NCBI RefSeq assembly: GCF_020889705.1
Contig: NZ_JACMYP010000008.1
Location: 1 to 64,000, forward strand
Reading direction: 5' to 3'
Source of the DNA: Bradyrhizobium altum
Lineage (GTDB): Bacteria; Pseudomonadota; Alphaproteobacteria; Rhizobiales; Xanthobacteraceae
DNA length: 64,000 bases
The position numbers and the translations under genes are program-made. This document shows, piece after piece, positions 8,933-16,557 of the stretch; the stretch's first letter is position 1; the number at the start of each line of letters is the position of its first letter. The notes under the pieces are model-generated. The model was not told the origin of the DNA, searched no databases, and worked only from the letters and a program-made list of their open reading frames with translations.

Positions 8933-9799
8933 TCAAAGTTTCGTGGCCGACGGACTTAGAAGTGCAACGGCTCGGTGGTGCCTGTAGAACCGCGGTACTT
9001 TCGGATAGTCACGGTAGCGGAGGGTTAGGAGGTCATCTTTCCGCTCCACGACGACCGCCTCTGCCCAGCCGTGCTCCTGGGATTCCTGGGCGACCACGAG
9101 ATGCCCGGGTCCGATGGTCTCCCAGCTTTCGGGAGGTCCCTTCTGAGCCGGCAAGGGCCCGTCCACCTTGCCACACGGCACAGCGTCCGCCTCCACCGCT
9201 ATCCACGAGACGAGCTCGCTGTAGAGGGCTTGGCGGATCTCGGGCACGGCGCCGCGGCCGGCCAGCGGAAGTTTGCCAACGGGAAGCGGCTGGACCCAGC
9301 TGATCAGATCGGCGGACCGCATTTCATAGAGACACAAGTTCATTTCCGCCGCGGCACTGACCAGCTGATCCTCGTTCCGGCTCAGGTACCTCGCGCCCCG
9401 CGGTTTGAGGCGCTCGTCAAAGCCGAGAATGACATAGACTTTGGCACTCGTTCTTGTCGCCTCGGCTGTCACCTTTGGGCCCGCTTTTGTATTGGCGGTT
9501 CGTGCAGTCGGCGAGACCGCAGTTGCGAGCTCATCGTACAGCTCGCGTTTGATGAACGGCAGGAAGGCCTTGCCCTGAGCATGAAGGCGGCCAACCGGGA
9601 TCTTGGAGGCGATCTCGATTAGCTTGGGCCGATTGACGTTGCAGACCGCCAGCTTCAACACCAGTGCGGCTTTCCTCGCCAGGTTGGCGTGTTTCCCTGG
9701 AAATCGGCCGGCCTTCGGCTTACCGGCCGGATCCAGGCCGTAGACAATGACCGTGGGGCTCAAAGGGGCGGACGGTTTGGAAGATTTAGGCTTGGTCAT
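8933..9799 (-). CDS. Hypothetical protein with internal duplication, 288 aa
   Basis: The start is the ATG at 9799, with GGGAGG five bases upstream; the frame extends further back but without a start signal. The protein is built of two similar halves of about 75 residues. The first runs from TVIVYGLDPAGKPKAGRF to PFIKRELYDEL and the second from KVYVILGFDERLKPRGARY to PEIRQALYSELV, each followed by a Pro/Ala linker. The last 60 residues (GPGHLVVAQES, GWAEAVVVERKDD) look like a small beta-barrel. I know no named domain for it. Similar proteins occur near DUF3768 genes on mobile regions, so they may move together. Confidence 0.7.
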   Translation of the reverse strand: MTKPKSSKPSAPLSPTVIVYGLDPAGKPKAGRFPGKHANLARKAALVLKLAVCNVNRPKLIEIASKIPVGRLHAQGKAFLPFIKRELYDELATAVSPTARTANTKAGPKVTAEATRTSAKVYVILGFDERLKPRGARYLSRNEDQLVSAAAEMNLCLYEMRSADLISWVQPLPVGKLPLAGRGAVPEIRQALYSELVSWIAVEADAVPCGKVDGPLPAQKGPPESWETIGPGHLVVAQESQEHGWAEAVVVERKDDLLTLRYRDYPKVPRFYRHHRAVALLSPSATKL

Positions 9800-9821
9800 C
9801 AGGGCCTCCCTCAAAAGCAGA

Positions 9822-9842
9822 AGGGCCCCGATTAGGGGCCCT
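9822..9842. terminator. Strong GC hairpin in the leader of the 8933-9799 gene
   Basis: AGGGCCCC (9822-9829) pairs with GGGGCCCT (9835-9842) around a 5-base loop. It lies just upstream of the ribosome binding site of the leftward gene starting at 9799, so it would be in the mRNA leader. It could be an attenuator or the terminator of the upstream leftward transcript. There is no T-run. Confidence 0.45.
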
Positions 9843-10037
9843 TGCTGCGACGACCGATCCATTCTGGCTCCGGGAAGGCCCGGACAATCTAGGTTTTGGC
9901 ATCTGTCTGTCTCCTCGTTCTGAAGATCACGAGACATAAATATTCAGTCTCGCAGAAGTATATTCTGTCAATTTTGCGAAAATATCAATCAAATCAATAC
10001 TTTATTTTAGTCTATATAACTTCTATTTATACAATAA

Positions 10038-11036
10038 TTACTTCATCTTTAAGGCATTTCTGCCGCAAATACTATAGACATTACACGAATTGTGCTCGCA
10101 AGACTTACGATCATCAATATTGTTGCCGTTGCAGATGTTTAGGCCGCTGCCGGCGCAGTACTGCCAAAGCGCATGTTGAATAAAACGCGGAAAATTCGCG
10201 GGAAAGCTGGCATCGAATTGCCGCGCGTCGATCTCGGCCGCGACGCGCCGCAAGATATCGGCGCAGCCGTTCTCGCCGTAGCAGCGTTGGCCGTAACCGT
10301 GGCTCGCGCCAAACCTTGCCAGGATCCCGGTGCGGACGAGCAGATGATGGACAAGGCGGTCGATGACGACCATCTGGCTGCCGACATCAAACCAGTCGGG
10401 CCGGCGTTTTCGGTCGGCCATCAGCACCGATGAAAGCGTCATGGTGAGGACCTTGTCCGATACGCCGAATACCTGGCGCATCGGTCCGATCAGCGACTCT
10501 TGTGCGGACAAATTGCCAAGGTCGGTCGCGGTTGCGAGCTGGTCATCGATCCACCCGAAGAGATTTGATCCAGCTAGATCTCTGATGAAAAGGAAGAAGC
10601 TGAATGCGGTTTGGTTGAGGCGGCCGTTTCTCAAGGGATGAGTAGGGACTGGACACCCGCGAAAGTGACGCCGGTGACTACATGTTCGCTTGGTCTTATC
10701 GTACCGGCAGCCCTCGTAAGTCCAGTAGCTCCTCAGGAGCGAACAGGCCGAATCGTGGCCAATCTCAGCATTGATCTGATGCCACGTGATACTGCCGTGA
10801 GCCGCAAGATAAGACGCAGCGGCACCGTCGGAGATTCCCTGAAAGTTGAAGGTCTCGACCATCCAGTCGAACAGGGCTGGTGTATCCTTGGATCGGACGA
10901 TTTGACGTAAGGCGGGATCAGGTGAAGCGACGGTCACTTGGCCTGATCTCGACCATCTGGCGGTCTCTCGTGCGATCGCTTCGACGAGCCTTATCGCGAA
11001 AGCAGTGGGGTCCTCGCGCGGCTTGTTCCGCACCAA
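10038..11036 (-). CDS. Hypothetical protein with C-terminal Cys cluster
   Basis: About 332 residues. The start is uncertain: TTG 11036 or GTG 11033, right behind the recombinase stop codon at 11057, so the two are probably translated together. The N-terminal two-thirds is helical, with a mid-region Cys/His patch (CRYDKTKRTCSHRRHFRGCPVP). The C-terminus carries four spaced cysteines at about 302, 313, 318 and 324 (CNGNNIDDRKSC, EHNSC, NVYSIC), which could hold a metal or iron-sulfur cluster, as in some DNA glycosylases. No glycosylase catalytic motif is clear. The 3' end and downstream 90 bases are unusually AT-rich, a sign of foreign DNA. Confidence 0.7.
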   Translation of the reverse strand: MVRNKPREDPTAFAIRLVEAIARETARWSRSGQVTVASPDPALRQIVRSKDTPALFDWMVETFNFQGISDGAAASYLAAHGSITWHQINAEIGHDSACSLLRSYWTYEGCRYDKTKRTCSHRRHFRGCPVPTHPLRNGRLNQTAFSFFLFIRDLAGSNLFGWIDDQLATATDLGNLSAQESLIGPMRQVFGVSDKVLTMTLSSVLMADRKRRPDWFDVGSQMVVIDRLVHHLLVRTGILARFGASHGYGQRCYGENGCADILRRVAAEIDARQFDASFPANFPRFIQHALWQYCAGSGLNICNGNNIDDRKSCEHNSCNVYSICGRNALKMK

Positions 11037-11056
11037 GACCGGACTCGTCGATTTTC

Positions 11057-11641
11057 CTAGATCAGGGATACCAGTCTCCTTTGTGCATCACTGTCGCCGT
11101 CGATATATCGCTGCGTTGTCTGAATCGAAGAGTGGCCTGCCAGGAGTTGGACATCCCTGAGCGAGCCGCCGGCTTCATGGACCAAACGAGCTGCGCGCGT
11201 GATGAAAGTTCGACGTCCGGAATGAGATGAGCAGCCGTCTAGTCCGGTTGCGCGGAACACGCGATTAAACCAGACCACGATGCTTAGCGGCGTCATAGGA
11301 CCGCCGCGCTCGGATCGAATGACCGGTCCTTCACCCTGCGATCTCTTGCGCCAAACGATCAGCGCCTTACGCAAGTCGCTTTGAATCGGGACGCGGCGAC
11401 CATGTCTTTTCTTCGCGATGGCGTCTCGTAGCTCGATCGTTGCGCCGATGTCACCATCGGCGGTCTCGACCATATCCCAAGTCAACTTGGCGATTTCAGC
11501 CGCGCGCAAGCCAGCCTTCAGCGACAATAAGACGATAACGCGATTTCTATCCGGGTGTCTCGTCGTTTCGGCGAAGAGAACTAAGTCTCGCGCCGCTTGA
11601 GCAGAGAGAATTTTGGCTTGCTTGCCTGCCATCTCGATCAA
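11057..11641 (-). CDS. Short tyrosine recombinase, catalytic domain only
   Basis: 194 residues from TTG 11641 (or 191 from ATG 11632). It is nearly all catalytic domain: the first Arg is in KAGLRAAEIAKLTW, the Lys in KKRHGRRVP, then SSHSGRRTFIT (His-x-x-Arg), then LLAGHSSIQTTQRYID with the second His and the Tyr nucleophile. The usual N-terminal core-binding domain is missing, so it either works with a partner or binds DNA differently. Such short integrases are seen on rhizobial islands. It is followed at a short distance by the Cys-cluster gene. A half copy of the 32-bp dyad lies 50 bases upstream of its start. Confidence 0.9.
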   Translation of the reverse strand: MIEMAGKQAKILSAQAARDLVLFAETTRHPDRNRVIVLLSLKAGLRAAEIAKLTWDMVETADGDIGATIELRDAIAKKRHGRRVPIQSDLRKALIVWRKRSQGEGPVIRSERGGPMTPLSIVVWFNRVFRATGLDGCSSHSGRRTFITRAARLVHEAGGSLRDVQLLAGHSSIQTTQRYIDGDSDAQRRLVSLI

Positions 11642-11689
11642 ACCGACTGACGAGATTCTAATCGCTCAGCCTTTCAATGCAACAAAATA

Positions 11690-11702
11690 TAATCTTATCA
11701 GT
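11690..11702. repeat. Half-copy of the 32-bp dyad
   Basis: CTTATCAGT at 11694-11702 is identical to the outer right arm of the six full copies, but no left arm is present at the fixed distance. It lies between the recombinase start and the rightward hypothetical gene. It may be a half-site or chance. Confidence 0.3.
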
Positions 11703-11719
11703 TCAGCTTCGATTTGCGG

Positions 11720-12304
11720 ATGCATTCACGAAGCTGCCAGTCGCGTCGATTGCCGGATCGAATCCGACTGGTAGTCCTCTTCGCCTTGCAAGAGTCTGGC
11801 TTCCTATTGTCTGAAGACATTGGAAGGAAAACATGGCTCTGCTTCGGTCCTGAGGCTAAGCACCTGGACGAGGGGCTGGCCGAAGACAAATTGCAAGAAC
11901 TCGCGGGGCATCGGATTGAACTCAAGCTGAAGAGATCGGAAATGTCGCGTTCAATCGAGTTGTCCAAGCTCTATCGTGCCAATCTTGATATGAGCGTCGT
12001 GGAGAGCAGCTGGAGTGGAGTAGGAGCGATCATTGACTATATAGTAGGAGGCGCTCTACGCTTAGTGGGTCCCGAATTCGAGCGTGGCTTGATAGTCGAG
12101 CACCTCGATCGGTCCACATCAGAGGAAAAGTGTTACGTGTGGTTCTCGCTAGGCGACAAGACTCAAAAAGAGCCGTTCATGGTGGACCTCGCACAGCCAA
12201 TAATCAAAGAGAGCGGACACTGGTTATTTCCGATATGCGCTCCGGTCCCACCATCATTGCACGAACGATCCTTCGCAACCTTCTTGGGAGTTCCTCTGAA
12301 TTAA
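11720..12304 (+). CDS. Hypothetical protein, 194 aa
   Basis: The start is ATG 11720, with TTG 11714 possible; neither has a strong ribosome binding site. I do not recognise the protein. It has a helical N-terminal half with an EDKLQEL-type amphipathic helix, then a mixed alpha/beta C-terminal half ending FATFLGVPLN. It carries one possible membrane-like stretch (GAIIDYIVGGALRLV, about residues 104-118) that is probably a buried helix. It is divergent from the recombinase and has lower GC than the catabolic genes, so it is likely an island cargo gene. A hairpin follows 60 bases downstream. Confidence 0.55.
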   Translation: MHSRSCQSRRLPDRIRLVVLFALQESGFLLSEDIGRKTWLCFGPEAKHLDEGLAEDKLQELAGHRIELKLKRSEMSRSIELSKLYRANLDMSVVESSWSGVGAIIDYIVGGALRLVGPEFERGLIVEHLDRSTSEEKCYVWFSLGDKTQKEPFMVDLAQPIIKESGHWLFPICAPVPPSLHERSFATFLGVPLN

Positions 12305-12363
12305 TCCGAGCGTAATGGTGCGTTGTCTTCGAAATAACCTGCCATCGGAAAATCGTGATAAGC

Positions 12364-12396
12364 GATCCGCTCGCCATTTCTGTGGGCGGGCGGATC
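12364..12396. terminator. Hairpin after the 11720-12304 gene
   Basis: GATCCGCTCGCC (12364-12375) pairs with GGCGGGCGGATC (12385-12396), with one G-T pair and a 9-base loop. It lies 60 bases after the stop codon. No T-run follows, so a weak or factor-dependent terminator is possible. Confidence 0.45.
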
Positions 12397-12651
12397 GTCA
12401 TCTGCGGTCATTATAGGCTAATCGACCTGAATACATGATCGCCGGCTCTAACACGGTTCGGCTGCCGACTCTTCAGTCAAAACTGCAGAAACCCTTAAGC
12501 TGCTTTTCTCTCTATATCAGTAGCTCGTTAATGGTCCCAGTCTCAGAGACACAGCCAGAGCTACGAGATTCGCTGGGCGTCGCTGCCCACACCCGCGTCT
12601 TGCGGCTTCAACTTTCCGACGACGGTCCAAGAGCCGGCAGAGATCAGCCTT

Positions 12652-12681
12652 CGACACCGATAAGGGAGAAAATCGGTGTCG
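12652..12681. terminator. Perfect 10-bp-arm hairpin 3' of the TIR-helicase gene
   Basis: CGACACCGAT (12652-12661) and ATCGGTGTCG (12672-12681) enclose a 10-base loop. It lies about 95 bases beyond the stop of the leftward gene at 12777 and may end its transcript. The rest of 12305-12776 holds no gene that I can support. Confidence 0.5.
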
Positions 12682-12776
12682 CTTATGCACTAACGAAGCG
12701 TATCGGCTTTACTTAGCCGGGCGCCGGAGCCGATGAGAAATGTGTTGAATGCAAGAGAGAGCATAGCATGGCACAT

Positions 12777-14804
12777 TCATGCAAAGATCGACCGCAGTGG
12801 GTGTGGAAGCAGGTGTACCCGATCTTGGTTCATGAGGAGGGCAACGACTCTGCGGGCTCGCGACAGAGCGACGTAAAGGTCAGTTACGAAGCTTGAGTTG
12901 TAGTCGCTGAACAGAAGGAGGGCGCCATCAGCCTCAAGGCCCTTGAATGAGGCGACGTTCATGATCCGAATCTTGTCTTTGCCGAGTGCGCCGGGCTCTT
13001 GCGTAAACTGAAAACAACGGGGCTTCGGTAGTTTTTCAGCCCAATCATCCTTCGCAAAAAATAACGCAATTTCATAGGGTTTTGGCTTCGGTTCTCTTTG
13101 ACTGAACCGAAGGCGCAGTTTTCCTGACTCAACAGACCAGCCCGCGTGACCAGCCGCGGTCATCATCCGATGCTGATATTTTCCTGTCGCGATGGGGATA
13201 TTGATCTGCCTTGCGAGACGGCAGACGAGGCTCACATCCGCAGCGTTTGGATGTGGCTCGTCACTCAGATCTGCCAAATTTCTTTGCAGTGATCGTTCTG
13301 ACTGTTCAGCAACCGTCTCTCCCCGGGCCGGATAGACACTACCAGCATCGAGCAAATAGCGTCGGACGCTATCTTGCCATGCCTCGGTGAGACGTACTGG
13401 CACGGTTAAGTTTCGGAACGGCGAGGTCTGTAGATCCCGTGGCCCTCCGACCAGCGCGACCATTCCTGTATCGTAACCGGCCTGGAGGATTCGTCCCATT
13501 ACATTTGCTGTAGCTCCGCGCTCTTCGCCGCTACGAAACCCATGAGCGAGAACCATTCCGTGGTTCTGCAGTCGAATCTCAGGCTCCGGACTCTGGGGTC
13601 GGAAGACCCTCAGCACTTTATAGATTTCGGCAGCGTTGCGGCAGTTTCTGGAGAGGTCAATGACGGGATTGTCGACCGAATAGCGTGACCTGTATGGCAA
13701 TAGCGCTTGATGATCATCGTGGAAAACGTAGAGAATACTGCGTTCGTGATTTTCCAGCGCAGCATCGAGAAGAGGCCACCATTCCTCGCGGAAATCTTGC
13801 CCCTCGTCGACGATAATGGCGGCGTACGTGATGCCTTGATGCACGATTTCGTCGAATGCTCGGAAAAGGGTTTCGGTGTCGGGTTCCTGGTAGTGCGTCC
13901 ACGACAGGGGGGCTTCGTCCATATAAGGCACGAAGCGAGCCACCCAATCTTGAAACGAGGTCACGTCGACATCTGTTCCCAATACTAACGTGCGTAGATG
14001 CTCCGCTAACGTCGGGTTATGGCACATCAAGAGTGTCTTGACGCCGCCGCGCGCGAGACGGATTGCTTTCTCGGTTGCGACAAGTGTCTTGCCTGACCCT
14101 GCACAGCCAGAAATTCGAACCCGATTGATCAATCGGAGTTGATTGATAGCGCGATATTGTTCCGACGTAAGCTCTTCAATGGCTCGGTTCAGCTGGGCCA
14201 TCCGTCTGCGGATGCTTTCGGAGAATTTCCGACTATTGTTGTCGGCCGGTGACTCAACCGTGACCGGTTCTTTCTTCGCCTTTAGCGGGGAAGAGCTTGT
14301 CTGTGTTAGCTTGGTTTTGGACTTGCTGCGCGACGAAGGTGAAGTTTTTGGAGGGAAGGGGGGACGATCTTTCGGCTTTGATCTGTAAGTTGGATCCAGG
14401 GCCCGCATGATGCGATCCATCAAACGATTTTCGGCCTCGTCTTCATCACAGTTTGTCAAGTCGGCGCATTGAATTGGGCCCAATATGCCAGCGTCCGTCA
14501 ACGAACCGATCCGAACGGGAATGATACGATCTTCGCGCGACGCGGGGTCTTGCGCATATCGCGCTGTCCATTCACCTAGCGTGAAGGCCGATCCGAAGTA
14601 ATGATCTGAAAGAACCGCGATTGTTCGTTGACAGGTACGGTGCGCACGATCCATGTGCTCAACGAAATTGCCTCGGAAATCCCAATCTTGAAAGTAGACT
14701 TTGTAGCCGTGTTCTTCAATGACGTAGGCGATCCATTTCGCGCTTTCCCGGTCGGCGCGGTTGAAGCTGATAAAGAAATCTCGAAGCTCCCTGGGCTCGA
14801 CCAT
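12777..14804 (-). CDS. TIR domain - SF1 helicase fusion, candidate defence protein
   Basis: 675 residues; ATG 14804 with AGGA upstream. Residues 8-85 are a TIR domain: DFFISFNRADRESAKWIAYV, then GYKVYFQDWDF, then TIAVLSDHYFGS and FTLGEW, with Glu78 in the position of the NADase catalytic Glu. A low-complexity Ser/Lys/Pro linker (about 140-195) follows. Then comes a UvrD/Rep-like helicase: Walker A GCAGSGKT 233-240, Walker B IVDEGQDF 331-338, and C-terminal motifs IMNVASFKGLEADG and YVALSRARR. TIR domains in bacterial immunity cleave NAD+ or make signalling nucleotides, and the helicase is the likely sensor of foreign DNA. That division of labour is inferred. No partner gene is next to it, so it may act alone. 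Confidence 0.9.
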   Translation of the reverse strand: MVEPRELRDFFISFNRADRESAKWIAYVIEEHGYKVYFQDWDFRGNFVEHMDRAHRTCQRTIAVLSDHYFGSAFTLGEWTARYAQDPASREDRIIPVRIGSLTDAGILGPIQCADLTNCDEDEAENRLMDRIMRALDPTYRSKPKDRPPFPPKTSPSSRSKSKTKLTQTSSSPLKAKKEPVTVESPADNNSRKFSESIRRRMAQLNRAIEELTSEQYRAINQLRLINRVRISGCAGSGKTLVATEKAIRLARGGVKTLLMCHNPTLAEHLRTLVLGTDVDVTSFQDWVARFVPYMDEAPLSWTHYQEPDTETLFRAFDEIVHQGITYAAIIVDEGQDFREEWWPLLDAALENHERSILYVFHDDHQALLPYRSRYSVDNPVIDLSRNCRNAAEIYKVLRVFRPQSPEPEIRLQNHGMVLAHGFRSGEERGATANVMGRILQAGYDTGMVALVGGPRDLQTSPFRNLTVPVRLTEAWQDSVRRYLLDAGSVYPARGETVAEQSERSLQRNLADLSDEPHPNAADVSLVCRLARQINIPIATGKYQHRMMTAAGHAGWSVESGKLRLRFSQREPKPKPYEIALFFAKDDWAEKLPKPRCFQFTQEPGALGKDKIRIMNVASFKGLEADGALLLFSDYNSSFVTDLYVALSRARRVVALLMNQDRVHLLPHPLRSIFA

Positions 14805-14952
14805 TCGGTGTTCCTACCAACAAACGATCAAACCTAAACCATTCACGACGGTTGATCCAGCTTAGCCGGTGGCCGCGATCGTGACAGGGGAAAAACCAAG
14901 ATCTGGCATAGCTTATGACCAATTACGCGCCGTTCATCCCGTTGATGCGCGC

Positions 14953-14984
14953 ACTGATAAGGTTTTCGCAGAAAGCTTATCAGT
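14953..14984. repeat. 32-bp dyad site, copy B
   Basis: Arms ACTGATAAGGTTT and AAAGCTTATCAGT around the centre TCGCAG. One internal mismatch (G opposite G) breaks perfect pairing. It lies 150 bases upstream of the TIR-helicase start and 290 bases before the next rightward gene, so it is not at a 3' end. Copy F, read in reverse, has the same 14 left bases and 12 of the 13 right-arm bases. Confidence 0.85.
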
Positions 14985-15272
14985 GGAGGCGGCGGAGTTG
15001 ATTTGCGTTACATTTGAGTGACGCATATCCGGACGGAAACGGTAGGCGATTTGGCGGCGCAGCCCGTTAGTTTTGAGTGGGATCGGCTCGAGCGGCAGGC
15101 CGAGCGAAAATTGGCCGCTAGTGATGTTGTGAGTGTATTTGAGTTCAAGCCCCCCACGAACGTAAGTTCCGCGAACGCTGGCGTGTCTTAAGCGACGAGT
15201 TGGGCTGCGTCTTTTTTCGCGCCGCGTTCGATGATCGCGAGCGCTCCGTGGTTGAAATGCCAGGGCAGGATA
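14985..15272. other. Intergenic, nothing recognised
   Basis: No protein, repeat or RNA that I can support lies between the dyad copy B and the next gene. Confidence 0.4.
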
Positions 15273-15827
15273 ATGCAGAGGGTGCCGCTTTTCATGGATG
15301 AACTATCGCGCTTACTGGGTCGGGTGACAGCCGGCATTAGACCAGAGTATATCCGCTTGCCCATCGATGGTGGGCCGGCCGTCTATCGTGAGCGCGTTTA
15401 TTGTTATGAGCTCTACCATCAAATGCGGTTGGAATGGCCTGACGATGGACCGTTTCGATTGAATGGCGAAGTCGATAAGGCGGGCCACCCTCGTCTCGGC
15501 CCGCTGGGCGCAAGCCGATATAAGCCCGACTTATTGGTCCATGGCCCAGGGAATATGGGATTCAATCACGCGGTTATTGAAGTCAAATCAATGATGGCGA
15601 ACGCTACTGGAATTAAAAAGGATCTCAATACACTCCGACTTTTTCGCCGCGTGGTCGGCTACGAGCGGTCAATCTCCTTGATCTACGGAGAGCCGCCGAT
15701 GGATCGGGTCATTGAGCGCGTCAACAATGCGGCAGTGGGATTACCGGAATTGCCGCACATCGAGGTGTGGGTGCATTGCGGCCTTGGCGAACCAGCAGAG
15801 CACTTGTTTAGTCTAGGGCGTCCGTAG
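15273..15827 (+). CDS. PD-(D/E)XK nuclease-like hypothetical protein
   Basis: About 184 residues from ATG 15273. ATG 15231 upstream and ATG 15294 downstream are alternatives, and none has a decisive ribosome binding site. The centre reads YKPDLLVHG (about 83-91), then after 11 residues AVIEVKS (100-106). This is the Pro-Asp, spacer, Glu-x-Lys pattern of the PD-(D/E)XK nuclease fold. An earlier Glu (YCYELYHQMR, residue 46) fits the extra acidic residue often seen in the first helix. No other domain is visible. It sits alone between dyad copy B and a phage fragment. A nuclease role is inferred from the motif alone. Confidence 0.55.
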   Translation: MQRVPLFMDELSRLLGRVTAGIRPEYIRLPIDGGPAVYRERVYCYELYHQMRLEWPDDGPFRLNGEVDKAGHPRLGPLGASRYKPDLLVHGPGNMGFNHAVIEVKSMMANATGIKKDLNTLRLFRRVVGYERSISLIYGEPPMDRVIERVNNAAVGLPELPHIEVWVHCGLGEPAEHLFSLGRP

Positions 15828-15853
15828 CGTGAGGCTCTCGGCGTGACGATCAG

Positions 15854-16363
15854 GTGTGGCGTCGCAGTGGGTGGTCTGCGAGCTGGCGCGAGTGGGGCGC
15901 GGCGGTTGGCGGCGCGGCAGCGGAGGGCGTGAACAAGGTCGTCTCCGCGATCCAAAGCCTGATCGGCTTCTTCGGTTCGGCCATCGACAAGGGCATGAGT
16001 CTTGGCAGCGCAATCAAGGGCATCTTTACCGGCGGCGGCAAGAGCCCGGTGAATGCGAGCCCGGCCCCGATTGCCGGTGCTCGCGCCTTGGGTGGTCCCG
16101 TGACCTTTGGCAAACCGTACCTTGTCGGCGAACGTGGCCCCGAGCTTTTTGTGCCCGGCATCTCTGGCCGCATCGAGTCCAACGACAAGCTGCGGCGCCT
16201 GACCTCGGATGGCGCGTCGGCTGTTGCGAGTTCTAGCGAGGGCAGCACGGCCGACGGCCCGACCACGATCACTAATAACTGGACGATCAACGGAGCCAAT
16301 GATCCGCGGGCAGTAGCAAGCCAAGTCGATCGCCAATTCGGTGAGTTGATTCGGCGGCTCTAG
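15854..16363 (+). pseudogene. C-terminal fragment of a phage tail tape-measure protein
   Basis: The frame encodes GGGKSPVNASPAPI, then RALGGPVTFGKPYLVGERGPELFVPG and SGRIESNDKLRR, a phrase found at the C-terminus of many siphophage tape-measure proteins. Full proteins have 600 to over 1000 residues, whereas fewer than 170 are present. The upstream part is missing and there is no start site or neighbouring tail gene. It is a relic of a lost prophage and marks an old recombination point between the island blocks. Confidence 0.75.
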
Positions 16364-16557
16364 TCTGAGCAGCGGGAGCTCCTGAGCGATTAGGGTCATC
16401 GCCGGTCGCGCCGACTATATGATGATGCATCCTCCGCGCAATCGCATCTTCGGGACGCAAATCCCCAGACAATTGAACAAGGATGTTGCCTCAGAGCGGG
16501 AAAAAACCTAGACAAAACAACCCTCGATTGCTTCGTTCGATTTCAGAGCAACGCATT

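Noticed and set aside
12435-12716. Frame of 93 codons before the TIR-helicase 3' end
   Set aside because: No start signal, and it runs through the perfect hairpin at 12652-12681.
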